Below are positions 40,901 to 46,426 of a stretch of 64,000 bases of DNA, one piece after another. The translations under genes were made by a program, and so were the position numbers. The notes below the pieces were generated by a model that was given only the letters and a program-made list of their open reading frames with translations, did not search any database and was not told the origin of the DNA. The stretch lies in NCBI RefSeq assembly GCF_017948485.1, contig NZ_JAFFSX010000017.1:1-64000 (forward strand). The letters run 5' to 3'. The stretch's first letter is position 1; every line of letters starts with the position of its first letter. Source of the stretch: Streptomyces sp. GESEQ-35. GTDB taxonomy: Bacteria > Actinomycetota > Actinomycetes > Streptomycetales > Streptomycetaceae.

Positions 40901-43521
40901 TCGCGGCCGACCCCAGCACCCCGGTGGCGCTGGTCGACATGGTGGATCCGGCCGAGCGGGAGCGGCTGCTGACCGAGTTCAACGACCCGGCCCGCACCGT
41001 CCCCGAGGCCACCCTGGTCGAGCTGTTCGAGGCGCGCGCGGCCGAGCGGCCCCAGGCGGCCGCGGTCGTCTTCGAGGGCACCACGCTCACCTACGGGGAG
41101 CTCAACGCCCGCGCCAACCGCCTCGCCCGGCACCTCGTCGGCCGGGGCGTGGGCCCCGAGGACCTCGTCGCGGTCTGCCTGGAGCGCTCGGCCGAGCTGG
41201 TCACCGCGCTCCTCGCGGTGCTCAAGGCGGGCGGCGCCTACCTGCCCATCGACCCTGCCTACCCGGCCGACCGCGTCGCCCACATGCTCCAGGACGCCGC
41301 TCCGGCGCTGCTGATCACCACCGGCGCCACCGACGCCGCCCAGGACCTGGCGCAGACCCTGCCCGTGGTCCACCTCGACCGGCCCGGCACCGCGGACGGC
41401 GAGCGGGACACGGACCTCACCGACGCCGAGCGCCGGGCGCGGCTGCGCCCCGAGCACCCGGCGTACGTGATCTACACCTCCGGTTCGACCGGCCGCCCCA
41501 AGGGCGTGATGATCCCGCACCGCAACGTCGTCGCGCTCTTCGACGCCACCCAGGACGGCTTCGCGTTCGGCGCCGACGACGTGTGGACCCTCTTCCACTC
41601 CTATGCCTTCGACTTCTCGGTGTGGGAGCTGTGGGGGCCGCTGCTGTACGGCGGCCGCCTGGTCGTGGTCCCCTTCGACGTCTCCCGCTCGCCGGGCGAC
41701 TTCCTCCGGCTGCTCGCCCGTGAGCGGGTCACCGTCCTCAACCAGACGCCTTCGGCCTTCTACCAGCTCATACAGGCCGACGCCCAGGATCCCGGTCAGG
41801 AACTGGCCCTGCGCTACGTGGTGTTCGGCGGCGAGGCACTGGACCTGAACCGGCTCGCGGACTGGTACGCAGGCCATGACTCCGACGCGCCGGTGCTGGT
41901 GAACATGTACGGCATCACCGAGACCACCGTGCACGTCACGCGGGTCGACCTGGACGAGCACTCCGCCGCCCGCTACGGCGCCGGTGTCATCGGCCGGGCC
42001 GTTCCGGGGCTGCGCGCCTACGTCCTGGACTCGGGTCTGAACCCCGCGCCCATCGGGGTCAGCGGAGAGCTGTACGTGGCCGGCTACGGCCTGGCGCGCG
42101 GCTATCTCAACCGGCCAGGGCTGAGCGCGGAGCGGTTCGTCGCCTGCCCCTTCGGTGAGGCGGGCGAGCGGATGTACCGCACCGGCGACGTGGCGCGCTG
42201 GCGGGAGGACGGACAGCTGGAGTATCTCGGCCGGGCCGACAGCCAGGTCAAGATCCGCGGATTCCGTATCGAGCTGGGGGAGATCGAGGACGCCCTGGCC
42301 TCGCACCCGGACGTGGCCCAGGCCACGGTCGTGGTGCGCGAGGACGGGCCGGGCGATCAGCGCCTGATCGGCTACCTCGTCCCGGCTCCTGGCCGGGAGG
42401 CCGACGGCGGCCTCACCGCCGCGGCGCGCGAGCACGCCGCCGGGCGCCTGCCCGACTACATGCTTCCCGCCGCCCTGGTCGTCCTCGACGCCCTGCCCCT
42501 GACCCCCAACGGCAAGCTCGACCGCAGGGCACTGCCCGCACCCGAGCTCACCGGCGGCGGTGACCACCGCGCCCCGCGCACCCCCCAGGAGAAGCTGCTG
42601 GCAGACCTGTTCGCCCAGGTCCTCGGGGTCGAGAAGGTCGGAATCGACGACAGCTTCTTCGACCTGGGCGGCCACTCGCTGCTCGCCACGAAGCTGCTGA
42701 GCCGCATCCGCGCCGTCCTGATGGCCGACGTTCCGATGCGGGCGGTCTTCGAGAGCCCGACGGTCGCCGGTCTCGCCGCTCACCTCAGCGCCGGGGCCGG
42801 GTCCACCGAGTACTCCGACCCCTTCGCGGCCGTCCTGCCCCTGAAGGCCGGCGGCAGCGGTGCACCCGTGTGGTTCGTCCACCCCGGCATCGGCCTGAGC
42901 TGGCCGTACCTGGGCATGGCGGGACAGCTCGGCGACCGGCCCGCGTACGGCATCCAGGCCAGCGGCTTCGACGGATCACCACTGCCGAAGTCCTTCCAAG
43001 ACCTGGTCATCGACTACGCGGAGCGGATCCTCTCCGTCCAGGCGGCAGGGCCCTTCACCCTGATCGGCCACTCCATGGGCGGCCCCATCGCCCACGCCGT
43101 CGCCGCCGAACTCCAGAGCAGGGGGCACGCCGTGCCGGTGGTCGCGCTCCTGGACGCCGTGCCGAGCAGCACCTTCGCCGAGCACGAACTGAAGCTCGGC
43201 CGGGCCGAGGCGCGCGACGGTCTCGCGGGATACCTGCCCGGCGACGAGAACGATCCCGGCCGACAGTCCCTGCTGGACAACGGCGCCACCCTCATGACCG
43301 AACACGTGCGCCTGATCAGGGAGTTCACCCAGCCCGTGTACCGGGGCACGGCACTGTTCTTCAACGCCACGCTCAGCCCCGAGGCCGAAGCCGCCCTCTG
43401 GGAGCCCTACGTCGAGGGCGACGTCCTCGCGTACGACATCCGCTCCACCCACCTCGGCCTGACCTCACCGGAACCCGCGGCCGAGATCTGCGCCGTACTC
43501 AACCGCCACCTCAACTCCTAG
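25996..43521 (+). CDS. Four-module NRPS with terminal thioesterase (NRPS-1)
   Basis: 5841 residues. Order: C1 LCL (1-440, HHIASDG at 129), A1 (455-960, TSGSTG near 610), PCP1 (Ser near 1011), E1 (1050-1510, HHFAVDG at 1198); C2 DCL (1555-2000, HHVLFDG), A2 with an N-methyltransferase inserted after A8 (nMT 2485-2715, VLELGFGAGP), PCP2 (GGHS near 2942); C3 LCL (3000-3440), A3, PCP3 (GGDS near 4002), E2 (NHLVVDG at 4194, first His replaced); C4 DCL (HHIVYDG at 4689), A4, PCP4 (GGHS near 5558), TE (GHSMG at 5691). Specificity residues read by motif alignment: A1 and A2 both DVFSVAAYA; A3 DAWSTGAVC (Phe-like); A4 DFWSVGMVH (threonine). It builds and releases the last four residues of a peptide begun on NRPS-2. 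Start GTG with AGGAG upstream. Confidence 0.96.
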   Translation: MIPLSFAQRRLWFIDKFEGPSATYNVPFLIRLTGELDVAALTAAVNDVVTRHESLRTLIVESDEGIPAQEVLPAEQARLDIPLVEVAPQELDEAVQEASNYAITLSHEIPVRATLFRTGAQDHQLLLLIHHIASDGESAAPLSRDLAAAYTARVRGGEPDWPELPVQYVDYTLWQRELLGEESDPDSVLSTQLGHWRDELSGIPQPMRLSTDRPRPPVASHRGDGVGITLDEELLGKVEKLAQRADVTTPMVFQAALSVLLQQLGAGEDIAIGSTIAGRTDDELADLVGFFVNTWVLRTDLSGTPSFEQLLAQVQHKALAAYDNQDAPFERLVEILNPERSTAYHPLFQVMFTWATRGWSEFELPGVKAHFGPLPTPTAKFDMEFNFFDDPDEAGLFIFLEYATDLFDRSTAEAVMARFERLVEQLAAEPSRAVALVDVLETGERELVLRTFNDTAAATPELSVAGLVERQAAATPDATALVHDGREMTYAELGARAERLARELVGLGVGPESVVGLALPRSADLIVSMLGILKAGAAYLPIDPRYPSARLDHILSDARPQLVLTGADTVGVLPDSDVPRLLVEDVDFGAAGPEVPLPAVRPANAAYVMYTSGSTGNPKGVVVTHRDVVNGVLRLAGAVGIGAGTRVLAGTSVNFDVSVFETMTTLAFGGTLEVVRDVLVIGERGGWSGGVISTVPSVFAELLDQVGTEIRADAVVFAGEALPASLVERVREVIPGVRVINAYGQTESFYATTFSAGENRSGAAGAPIGAPLGNMRAYVLGPGLQPVGLGVVGELYVAGNVARGYLGRATLTAERFIADPYGPAGARMYRTGDLARWNSDGTLTYVGRGDDQVKIRGFRIEPGEVEAALTAHPGVAQAVVVTHEGRGSTQLVGYVVPRGAGEAGLGTVQSLGDLEVDLTATVSSRELRTFVSGRLPEFMVPSVFVMLDRLPLAPNGKLDRKALPEPEFTGGVYRAPRTEAEEILAGVYAEVLGLDRVGADDDFFAIGGDSIRSIQVVSRARTRGVEITPRQVFEARTVAELAELAVTGGEDRPVLAELEGGGAGFMPLLPVSHYLMDLGTGLNRFTMSMTVELPAGIDEAGLVATLSAVFDRHDMLRSRLVTGDRTGLEVAGPGTVDITSLIHRVESDGSWAEPWRERAESELDAAADRLDAEAGVMAQFVWFDAGAERPGRLVMVLHHFAVDGVSWRVLLPDLAEAWQHVRDGRTPELAPVGTSARRWSHALVEEARSAERAGELALWRSIVTGPDPVLGSRPLDPAVDTVSTIEYVHMDLPPVATEALLTALPAAYRCGVNDGLLAALALATAKWRRQRGVNESSLLLRLEGHGREETAVPGADLSRTVGWFTSMFPVRLDVAGVDLDDALHSGRAAGAAVKAVKEQLLAVPDKGIGYGLLRYLNPPTGEVLKQHTTGQVSFNYLGRYAGSADLPEALRGLGFTQVEGTTELLAEPDRTMPALAALNVSAYVSDTERGPRLSTRLDFPAGLFTRAEVEELAALWRTALESLAQHAAEADAAGLTPSDVPLVQVSQGELDGWERRYPGLADVWPLTAMQKGLLFHAELAGTAFDAYQMQFVFHLAGEVEPQRMRAAGQAMLDRYPNLRAAFVDDRSGDRVQIVQNGVELPWHEQDLSACSAKEREERLKQVLAEEHSTHFDLSEAPLLRLSLIKLAADKWELVFTAHHVLFDGWSIPLLLQDLMRLYGSAGDATALGKARNYRDFLAWLSRQDEQESTRAWARELAGVDEPTLLAPAAAAPEGEATGVGQVDVPFTPEQSRELSRRAGELGLTLNTLVQGAWALLLAGLTGRQDVLFGATVSGRPPQVAGVDEMVGMFINTLPVRVNCSPDQSLDAALRGLQERQSALLDHHHHGLLDMHRSTGLRVLFDTMVVFESYPIDGAALSEAYSAAGISVTGVSPLSSTHYPLVVMAFAEPHLKVSLQYQHHLLGAEQAADVAVRFGRILAQLADDPQVRLSEVDLLEPEERRRVLVEVNDTAAATPELTVPGLFERQAAATPDQVAVAYGDLTYTYAELDARAERLAAELAGRGAGPETVVALALPRSADLVTGMLGILKAGAAYLPIDPKYPSTRLDHILGSARPQLVLTDADTVGVLPDTDVPALFLGDVDLENGPGLARPANLRPEHAAYVMYTSGSTGTPKGVVISHANVVNGVTGLAERVGVSADTRMFAGTSVNFDVSVFEVVTTLANGGTVEVVRDALVLAERETVSASVVSTVPSVFTELGDRIAAVSGLETVVLAGEALPAALVHRIRETLPGVRIINAYGQTESFYATTFGVQAGQEWQATGHTPIGTPLGNMRTYVLGPGLAPVPPGVVGELYVAGNIARGYLGRPGPTAERFVADPYGPAGTRMYRTGDLARWNAEGQLEYAGRDDDQVKIRGVRVEPAEVERALAAHPGVAQSVVVAQGRADTDDQQLIAYVVPDPDGVDPAPGAAEQAAAWEKTYDRMYEDAGAGHGENFSAWNSSYNSEPLDTEAMHEWRDAAVEQILRHRPRRVLELGFGAGPLMYHVLPHVEEYWATSSSSAVIEHLTHEAEAAGHADRVTLRRRQPEDTTGLPAGHFDVVVLHSVIQHFPHVQHLDRVLGQAFDLLAPGGRVVVGDVRNAATLPLFRAGVQQARHPGADPSAARAAISRAVLTEPELVVDPEWFARWAERSDAGAADIRLKPGRAHTELTRHRYDVVLHKQPADAVDLSGVTAVRWGQETADLTGLEELCRNGQESALRVKGIPNARLTDEAALAVAAGLRQTPAASGPALDPQDVREWAAARGWSVLVTWSGTAAECFDAIVLTDGPQDAGPFTGVFLPPRGGRTLANTPAAARQFDALTAALRSHLQDRLPAHLVPAAVVAIGAVPLAANGKLDRKALAAPDFGDRTSGRAPRTPQEELLCELFADVLHVERVGIDDDFFALGGHSLLATKLINRIRAALSVEVELQTLFAHPSVAGLVPHLNGAVRRQAPAFGTTERPEHIPLSFSQQRLWFLHKFEGHAATYNMPLILRLSGDLDVPALEAALNDIVLRHEILRTLYLEVEGKPHQVVLEPEQARVALPVQRVAGEKELSEAITATARHPFDIATEMPLKAALFGLGTTEHALALVVHHIAADGWSATPLAQDLATAYTARSRGRTPEWTPLPLQYADYALWQHELLGDDRDPDSLFSKQYRYWSKQLARLPETVTLPTDRPRPAELDRSGDLLQFTLGAELHRGVVELSRATGTTPFMVLQATMSALLTRLGAGTDIAIGSGIAGRVDENLNDLIGLFVNVQVMRTDTSGDPTFTELLGQVRKTGLAAYTHQDMPFEALVEKLNPERSASINPLFQIALILQNTEDADFELPGLRVRGEGVGTGTSRYDLTLSLSESFEDRSTPAGITIAAEYSTELYDASTIESMIARWERLLTAAVADPAQRIGDADLLTAEERSELLRAAQHSEQTVAQATFPELFRARLQEAPQAPAVESRDVSWTYEELDARSNRIAHWLIARGIGPEQSVGVAMPRSADQVAVALGIFKAGAAYLPVNLDYPDDRLVYLLTDSAPAALLTTLGAVEGLPQGLPALDVVAVDTPDVQAAWQDSPATDPTAALDLAHPAYIIYTSGSTGLPKGVTVTHAGIAALSHTSQERLALTPDARVLQVAAPSFDAAFWELVQTLTAGATLVVPAELRVVGEDLARALAERRVTHVMLPPSVLAALPAGTSQSLPELRTVTVGGEACPPALVAAWAPGRRFVNAYGPAEATVCGTISAPISTDHTPIGTAVTDTRVRVLDDRLAPVPPGTPGELYLAGPSLARGYLNRSALSAERFVADPYGPAGSRMYRTGDIVRQGSDGQLDYLGRSDDQVKINGLRIEPGEITATLARHPGVAQAVVTVHQTKDGDRRLVAYAVPGGHSTDEAPDADGLRAFLSERLPEFMVPALFVLLDELPLTPNGKIDKAALPEPQFTASTYRAPRTPQEQTLAAIYAEVLELEQVGIDDDFFAIGGDSIRSIQIVSKARAQGLQVTPRQMFEHRTVAALAEVATVSSRRGRARREPAGGGTGWMPLLPVVRQMSEHIGGYDGLVMSMVVDLPTGIDESGLVATLSAVFDHHDMLRAQLLVRAGEPGLHVAKPGSVDVAALVRRLPCSGDWQDPDWRQSVKAELHTAVRELDSAAGKMARILWCDAGPDTPGRLLMVLNHLVVDGVSWRILLPDLAAAWEQVREGRTPQLAPVPTSMRRWSHALVDAASARERTAELPVWQEVLAGPDPLLGSRALDPAVDVRDTVDTVQVTLAPQATQALLTTLPAAFRGGVNDGLLSALALALAQWRKARGIEETSALIRLEGHGREESAAPGTDVTRTVGWFTSVFPVRLDVGGFDLDEAVAGGRAAGGVIKAVKEQLNSVPDKGIGYGLLRHVNPQTAQALKPYGDGQISFNYLGRFGSGARPDPSAGWTISADLDELSPELNTPALATVDITAYALDSAQGPQLTARVDFPTGLLSRAEAQDLADRWLVALEGLARHVVEPDAGGLTPSDVPLVQVRQRDLEAWEQQYTDVADVWPLTSMQSGLLFQSKLAGTGFDAYQVQLVFHLSGQVDPERMRAAGQAVLDRYDSLRTAFVASDSGEQVQVLLDRVELPWSSLDLSDLPEAGREAALEEFLARDQATHFDPAAPPMLRLSLVKLAEERHELVLTVHHIVYDGWSGPLVVQDLLRLYHLRADAGQLGRVRPYRDYLAWLAGQDREVAVRAWTDELTGVDEPTLVAPHAPQGSAGGQSQVDVALDPATARRLSQRAAELGVTLSTLVQGAWALLLAGQTGRQDVVFGATVSGRPPQVPGVDEMVGLFINTLPVRVTATPGQSLEALLRDLQERQGALMDHHHFGLAEIHQAVGLGTLFDSLVVYESYPVDADELDQTQSVAGITIEGVASQAATHYPLGLLALADPDLRLTLMYQDHAFDAQGAGRLADRLARILRHIAADPSTPVALVDMVDPAERERLLTEFNDPARTVPEATLVELFEARAAERPQAAAVVFEGTTLTYGELNARANRLARHLVGRGVGPEDLVAVCLERSAELVTALLAVLKAGGAYLPIDPAYPADRVAHMLQDAAPALLITTGATDAAQDLAQTLPVVHLDRPGTADGERDTDLTDAERRARLRPEHPAYVIYTSGSTGRPKGVMIPHRNVVALFDATQDGFAFGADDVWTLFHSYAFDFSVWELWGPLLYGGRLVVVPFDVSRSPGDFLRLLARERVTVLNQTPSAFYQLIQADAQDPGQELALRYVVFGGEALDLNRLADWYAGHDSDAPVLVNMYGITETTVHVTRVDLDEHSAARYGAGVIGRAVPGLRAYVLDSGLNPAPIGVSGELYVAGYGLARGYLNRPGLSAERFVACPFGEAGERMYRTGDVARWREDGQLEYLGRADSQVKIRGFRIELGEIEDALASHPDVAQATVVVREDGPGDQRLIGYLVPAPGREADGGLTAAAREHAAGRLPDYMLPAALVVLDALPLTPNGKLDRRALPAPELTGGGDHRAPRTPQEKLLADLFAQVLGVEKVGIDDSFFDLGGHSLLATKLLSRIRAVLMADVPMRAVFESPTVAGLAAHLSAGAGSTEYSDPFAAVLPLKAGGSGAPVWFVHPGIGLSWPYLGMAGQLGDRPAYGIQASGFDGSPLPKSFQDLVIDYAERILSVQAAGPFTLIGHSMGGPIAHAVAAELQSRGHAVPVVALLDAVPSSTFAEHELKLGRAEARDGLAGYLPGDENDPGRQSLLDNGATLMTEHVRLIREFTQPVYRGTALFFNATLSPEAEAALWEPYVEGDVLAYDIRSTHLGLTSPEPAAEICAVLNRHLNS

Positions 43522-43530
43522 GAGACGACC

Positions 43531-43743
43531 GTGAGCACGAACCCGTTCGACGACGAGAACGCCACCTTCCACGTCCTGGTCAACGACGAGGAGCAGCACT
43601 CCCTTTGGCCGTCGTTCGCCGACGTCCCCGAGGGCTGGCGGAGCGTCCTCGGCCCGCAGGAGCGCCGGGTGTGCCTGGAGTACATCGAGGAGAACTGGAC
43701 CGACCTGCGGCCCAAGAGCCTGCGCGAGGCCATGGCCGCCTAG
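43531..43743 (+). CDS. MbtH-like protein 1
   Basis: 70 residues (MSTNPFDDENATFHVLVNDE, then EQHSLWPSFADVPEGW, and the WTDLRPKSL end). These are the three conserved Trp-containing motifs of MbtH proteins, small chaperones that bind and activate NRPS adenylation domains. GTG start 10 bp after the NRPS-1 stop, with GGAG in the gap, so it is in the same operon and almost certainly coupled to NRPS-1. A second, slightly different MbtH is encoded at 62652. Confidence 0.97.
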   Translation: MSTNPFDDENATFHVLVNDEEQHSLWPSFADVPEGWRSVLGPQERRVCLEYIEENWTDLRPKSLREAMAA

Positions 43744-43901
43744 CCGCGACCACGCCGGCCCGCCGTACCGGGAAGGGAGGGAGGCACGCACCGGGGCACC
43801 GCCGCGGAGCCTGCCTCCCTCCCGCGCGCCCGTCGACGGGACGGGAATCCCACCCAGCTCACCAGCACCGGCGGCCTCACGCTGGATACGGAGGAAGAGT
43901 C

Positions 43902-45122
43902 TTGACCACGCAGCCCCTGATCGACACGGACCTCACCGACCCGCGGACCTTCCTGGCACCGGCCGCCGAGCTGACGCAGATGTGGCGCCGCTACCGGGCG
44001 GACAGCCCCGTGCACTGGCACCCCGTTCCCGGCCGCGCCGTTCCCGGGTTCTGGGTGGTGTCGCGCTACGAGGACGTGATGAACGTCTACCGGGACAACA
44101 AGCGGTTCACCTCCGAGCGCGGCAACGTCCTCACCACGCTCCTGGAGGGCGGGGACTCGGCCGCGGGCCGGATGCTGGCCGTCACCGACGGCCGCCGCCA
44201 CCGCGAACTGCGCAACCTGCTGCTGAAGGCGTTCTCACCACGGGTGCTCGAACCCGTGGTGGCCGGCGTACAGGACCGGGCCGACCGTCTGGTCCGGCAC
44301 GCCGTCGCGACCGGCGACTGCGACTTCGCCCAGGACGTCGCCGAGCACATCCCGATGGCCACCATCGCCGATCTGCTCGGCGTGCCCGCCGGCGACCGCG
44401 ACTACCTCCTGTCGCTGACCAAGGAGGCACTCAGCACCGAGGAGGAGGGCCAGTCCGCGGACGAGGCGCTGGTCGCCCGCAACGAGCTGCTCTTCTACTT
44501 CTCGGACCTGGCCGCCGAGCGGCGCGAGGACCCGCGCGACGACGTGATCAGCGTCCTCGCCACCAGCACCATCGACGGCGAACCGCTCACCGAGCAGGAG
44601 ATCATCTTCAACTGCTACAGCGTCATCATCGGGGGCGACGAGACCAGCAGGCTCTCCATGATCTGCGGCATGCACGAGCTGATGGAGCACCCGGAGCAGT
44701 GGCGCCGCCTCAAGTCCGGCGAGGTCACGGTGGACAGCGCGGTCGAGGAGCTCCTGCGCTGGGTCACCCCGGCCATGCACTTCGGGCGCCGGGCCCTGGA
44801 GGACGTTCGGATCGGCGAGCACACGGTGCGCGCCGGTGACGTGGTGACCCTCTGGAACAGCTCGGCCAACTACGACGAGGAGGTCTTCTCCGACCCGGGC
44901 ACCTTCGACCTGGCGCGCACCCCCAACAAGCACGTCTCCTTCGGCTACGGACCCCACTTCTGTCTGGGTGCGTACCTGGGACGGGCCGAGATCGCGGCCC
45001 TGCTCACAGCGGTGCGCACCCATGTGGCGGAAGTGCGGCCCGCGGGCACGCCGAAGCCCATCCACTCGAACTTCCTGCACGGGTACAGCAGTCTGCCGGT
45101 CTCCCTGCGGGCCGAGGCGTAG
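43902..45122 (+). CDS. Cytochrome P450
   Basis: 406 residues from a TTG at 43902 with GAGGAAGAG upstream. It shows the ExxR pair near EELLRWV, the heme-binding loop FGYGPHFCLGAYLGRAEI with the Cys ligand, and an I-helix CYSVIIGGDETSRLS in which the usual AG(D/H)(E/D)T reads GGDET. A P450 directly after MbtH in an NRPS operon usually oxidises a carrier-bound amino acid (beta-hydroxylation, as with NovI-type enzymes) or the finished peptide. Which applies here cannot be decided from sequence. It is the last gene of the NRPS-1 operon before a very strong terminator. Confidence 0.93.
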   Translation: MTTQPLIDTDLTDPRTFLAPAAELTQMWRRYRADSPVHWHPVPGRAVPGFWVVSRYEDVMNVYRDNKRFTSERGNVLTTLLEGGDSAAGRMLAVTDGRRHRELRNLLLKAFSPRVLEPVVAGVQDRADRLVRHAVATGDCDFAQDVAEHIPMATIADLLGVPAGDRDYLLSLTKEALSTEEEGQSADEALVARNELLFYFSDLAAERREDPRDDVISVLATSTIDGEPLTEQEIIFNCYSVIIGGDETSRLSMICGMHELMEHPEQWRRLKSGEVTVDSAVEELLRWVTPAMHFGRRALEDVRIGEHTVRAGDVVTLWNSSANYDEEVFSDPGTFDLARTPNKHVSFGYGPHFCLGAYLGRAEIAALLTAVRTHVAEVRPAGTPKPIHSNFLHGYSSLPVSLRAEA

Positions 45123-45143
45123 TCGGCTTCCGGCAGGCCACCG

Positions 45144-45189
45144 ACACGTGAAGAGCCGCCCGGCAGGAGCCGGGCGGCTCTTCACGTGT
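45144..45189. terminator. Perfect 21-bp bidirectional terminator hairpin
   Basis: A 21-bp perfect stem (arms 45144-45164 and 45169-45189, beginning ACACGTGAAGAGCCGCCC) with an AGGA loop separates the converging P450 and flavoprotein genes. Confidence 0.9.
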
Positions 45190-45223
45190 ACGGCCGGTGG
45201 CTCCTCGGCCCCGTCACGTCACG

Positions 45224-46426
45224 TCACGTCACGGCGAGGAGGTCGAGCAGTTCGGGCGTGACGAACTCGTCCGCCGGACAGGCGCCCGACATCGCCGCGA
45301 AGTAGCGGTCGGTCAGTTCAGGGCTGCTGGAGATCGCCCGGAGCAGCGCGATCTGGTGCCGGCCGGTCGCCAGTGCCGCGGTGCCGAGGGTGTTGCGGTA
45401 GTCGGTGATGAGCAGGTCGTGGCGCTGGGCGGCGAAGCTGTCGAGTGCACGGCCGAGCCGCTGCGGGTCGTGCAGTGCGTCGCCGACGCAGTCGACGAGC
45501 AGCTGTACCTGGCGGAAGGCGTCCGTGATGCCCCGCGCGGTGATGGAGTCCTTGTGATGCCCGGCGTCTCCCACCAGCACCCAGCCGGGGCCGGTCGCCT
45601 TGCGGAAGAAGTTGCGCTGGTCGCCCGTGCCGTGCAGACGCTCGAGCATCCGCCCGCCGGCCATCTCCTCGCGCAGCTGTGGGGCAGTGTGCTCAACGGC
45701 GCCGAGCAGCGCGGCGAGTCCGTCTCCGCGAAGCTGCTTGAACCGATCCTGTGGGAAGTACGCACCGACCAGCGTCGCACCGTCGTTGGTCGGGATGGTC
45801 CCCACCCAGCTGCCCGGCGCCTCGTGCAACCGGAACCGCTGCGGCAGGTCCGACCAGTACGTGTAGTAGGCGCAGCTCAGCGTGGGGTCTTCGATCTCGA
45901 TCGGCGCACCGACCTTGGCGGCCACGGTGGACCGCATCCCGTCCGCGCCGACGACCAGACCGGCCCGCACCGTGTACTCGGTCGGGCCCGACCGGACCCT
46001 GACCCCCGTCACCCGGTCACCGTCGAAGGTCAGGCCGAGCACGGTGGAGTCGTCGCGGAACTCGGCGCCCGCGTCGACCGCGGCCTGCGCCAGCACCGAG
46101 TCGAGGAGGTACCGGCGGGGCGCGAACGCGGCGCGCACCCCGTCGACCGCCCAGGAGCAGCCCTCCAGCCGGACATCGGCCACGGTGTAGCTGGCCCGTT
46201 CGATCGGCGGGCATCCGGTGTCGACCACAGCGGGCAACACGCCCCACCGCTTGAGCAGCGCGACGCCCGGCTGGTGGATGAGCAGCGTCGACAGCGTGTC
46301 CCGGGGAAATCGCGCGCGTTCCAGGAGCAGGACCCGGTATCCGGCACGCGCGAGGAGCATGGCCGTCGGGGACCCGGCGACGCGGGCGCCCACCACGACG
46401 ACGTCGTACGTCTCGTTCGGGATCAT
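45224..46426 (-). CDS. FAD-dependent oxidoreductase coupled to NRPS-2
   Basis: 400 residues from the ATG at 46426, whose ATGA overlaps the NRPS-2 stop, so it is translationally coupled. It has the FAD Rossmann motif (DVVVVGARVAGSPTAMLLAR, with Arg in the third Gly region), the LVVGADGMRSTVAAKVGA motif, and GWVLVGDAGHHKDSITARGI, the pyrophosphate/ribose-binding GD motif. The GDAGHHKD(S/P)ITA version marks a group of NAD(P)H/FAD oxidoreductases close to geranylgeranyl reductases and group A monooxygenases; I see no halogenase WxWxIP motif. It probably tailors a residue or the peptide (hydroxylation, N-oxidation or reduction). The tandem CACGT repeat just beyond its stop has no evident meaning. 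Confidence 0.85.
   Translation of the reverse strand: MIPNETYDVVVVGARVAGSPTAMLLARAGYRVLLLERARFPRDTLSTLLIHQPGVALLKRWGVLPAVVDTGCPPIERASYTVADVRLEGCSWAVDGVRAAFAPRRYLLDSVLAQAAVDAGAEFRDDSTVLGLTFDGDRVTGVRVRSGPTEYTVRAGLVVGADGMRSTVAAKVGAPIEIEDPTLSCAYYTYWSDLPQRFRLHEAPGSWVGTIPTNDGATLVGAYFPQDRFKQLRGDGLAALLGAVEHTAPQLREEMAGGRMLERLHGTGDQRNFFRKATGPGWVLVGDAGHHKDSITARGITDAFRQVQLLVDCVGDALHDPQRLGRALDSFAAQRHDLLITDYRNTLGTAALATGRHQIALLRAISSSPELTDRYFAAMSGACPADEFVTPELLDLLAVT

Noticed and set aside
33622..42882. Open frame of over 3000 codons on the minus strand opposite NRPS-1
   Set aside because: Same artefact of high third-position GC; no recognisable motifs and a skewed composition.
45213..45232. Tandem CACGT repeats (four units) at the end of the flavoprotein gene
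   Set aside because: Too short and too close to a stop codon to support a repeat element or operator; possibly a replication-slippage tract.
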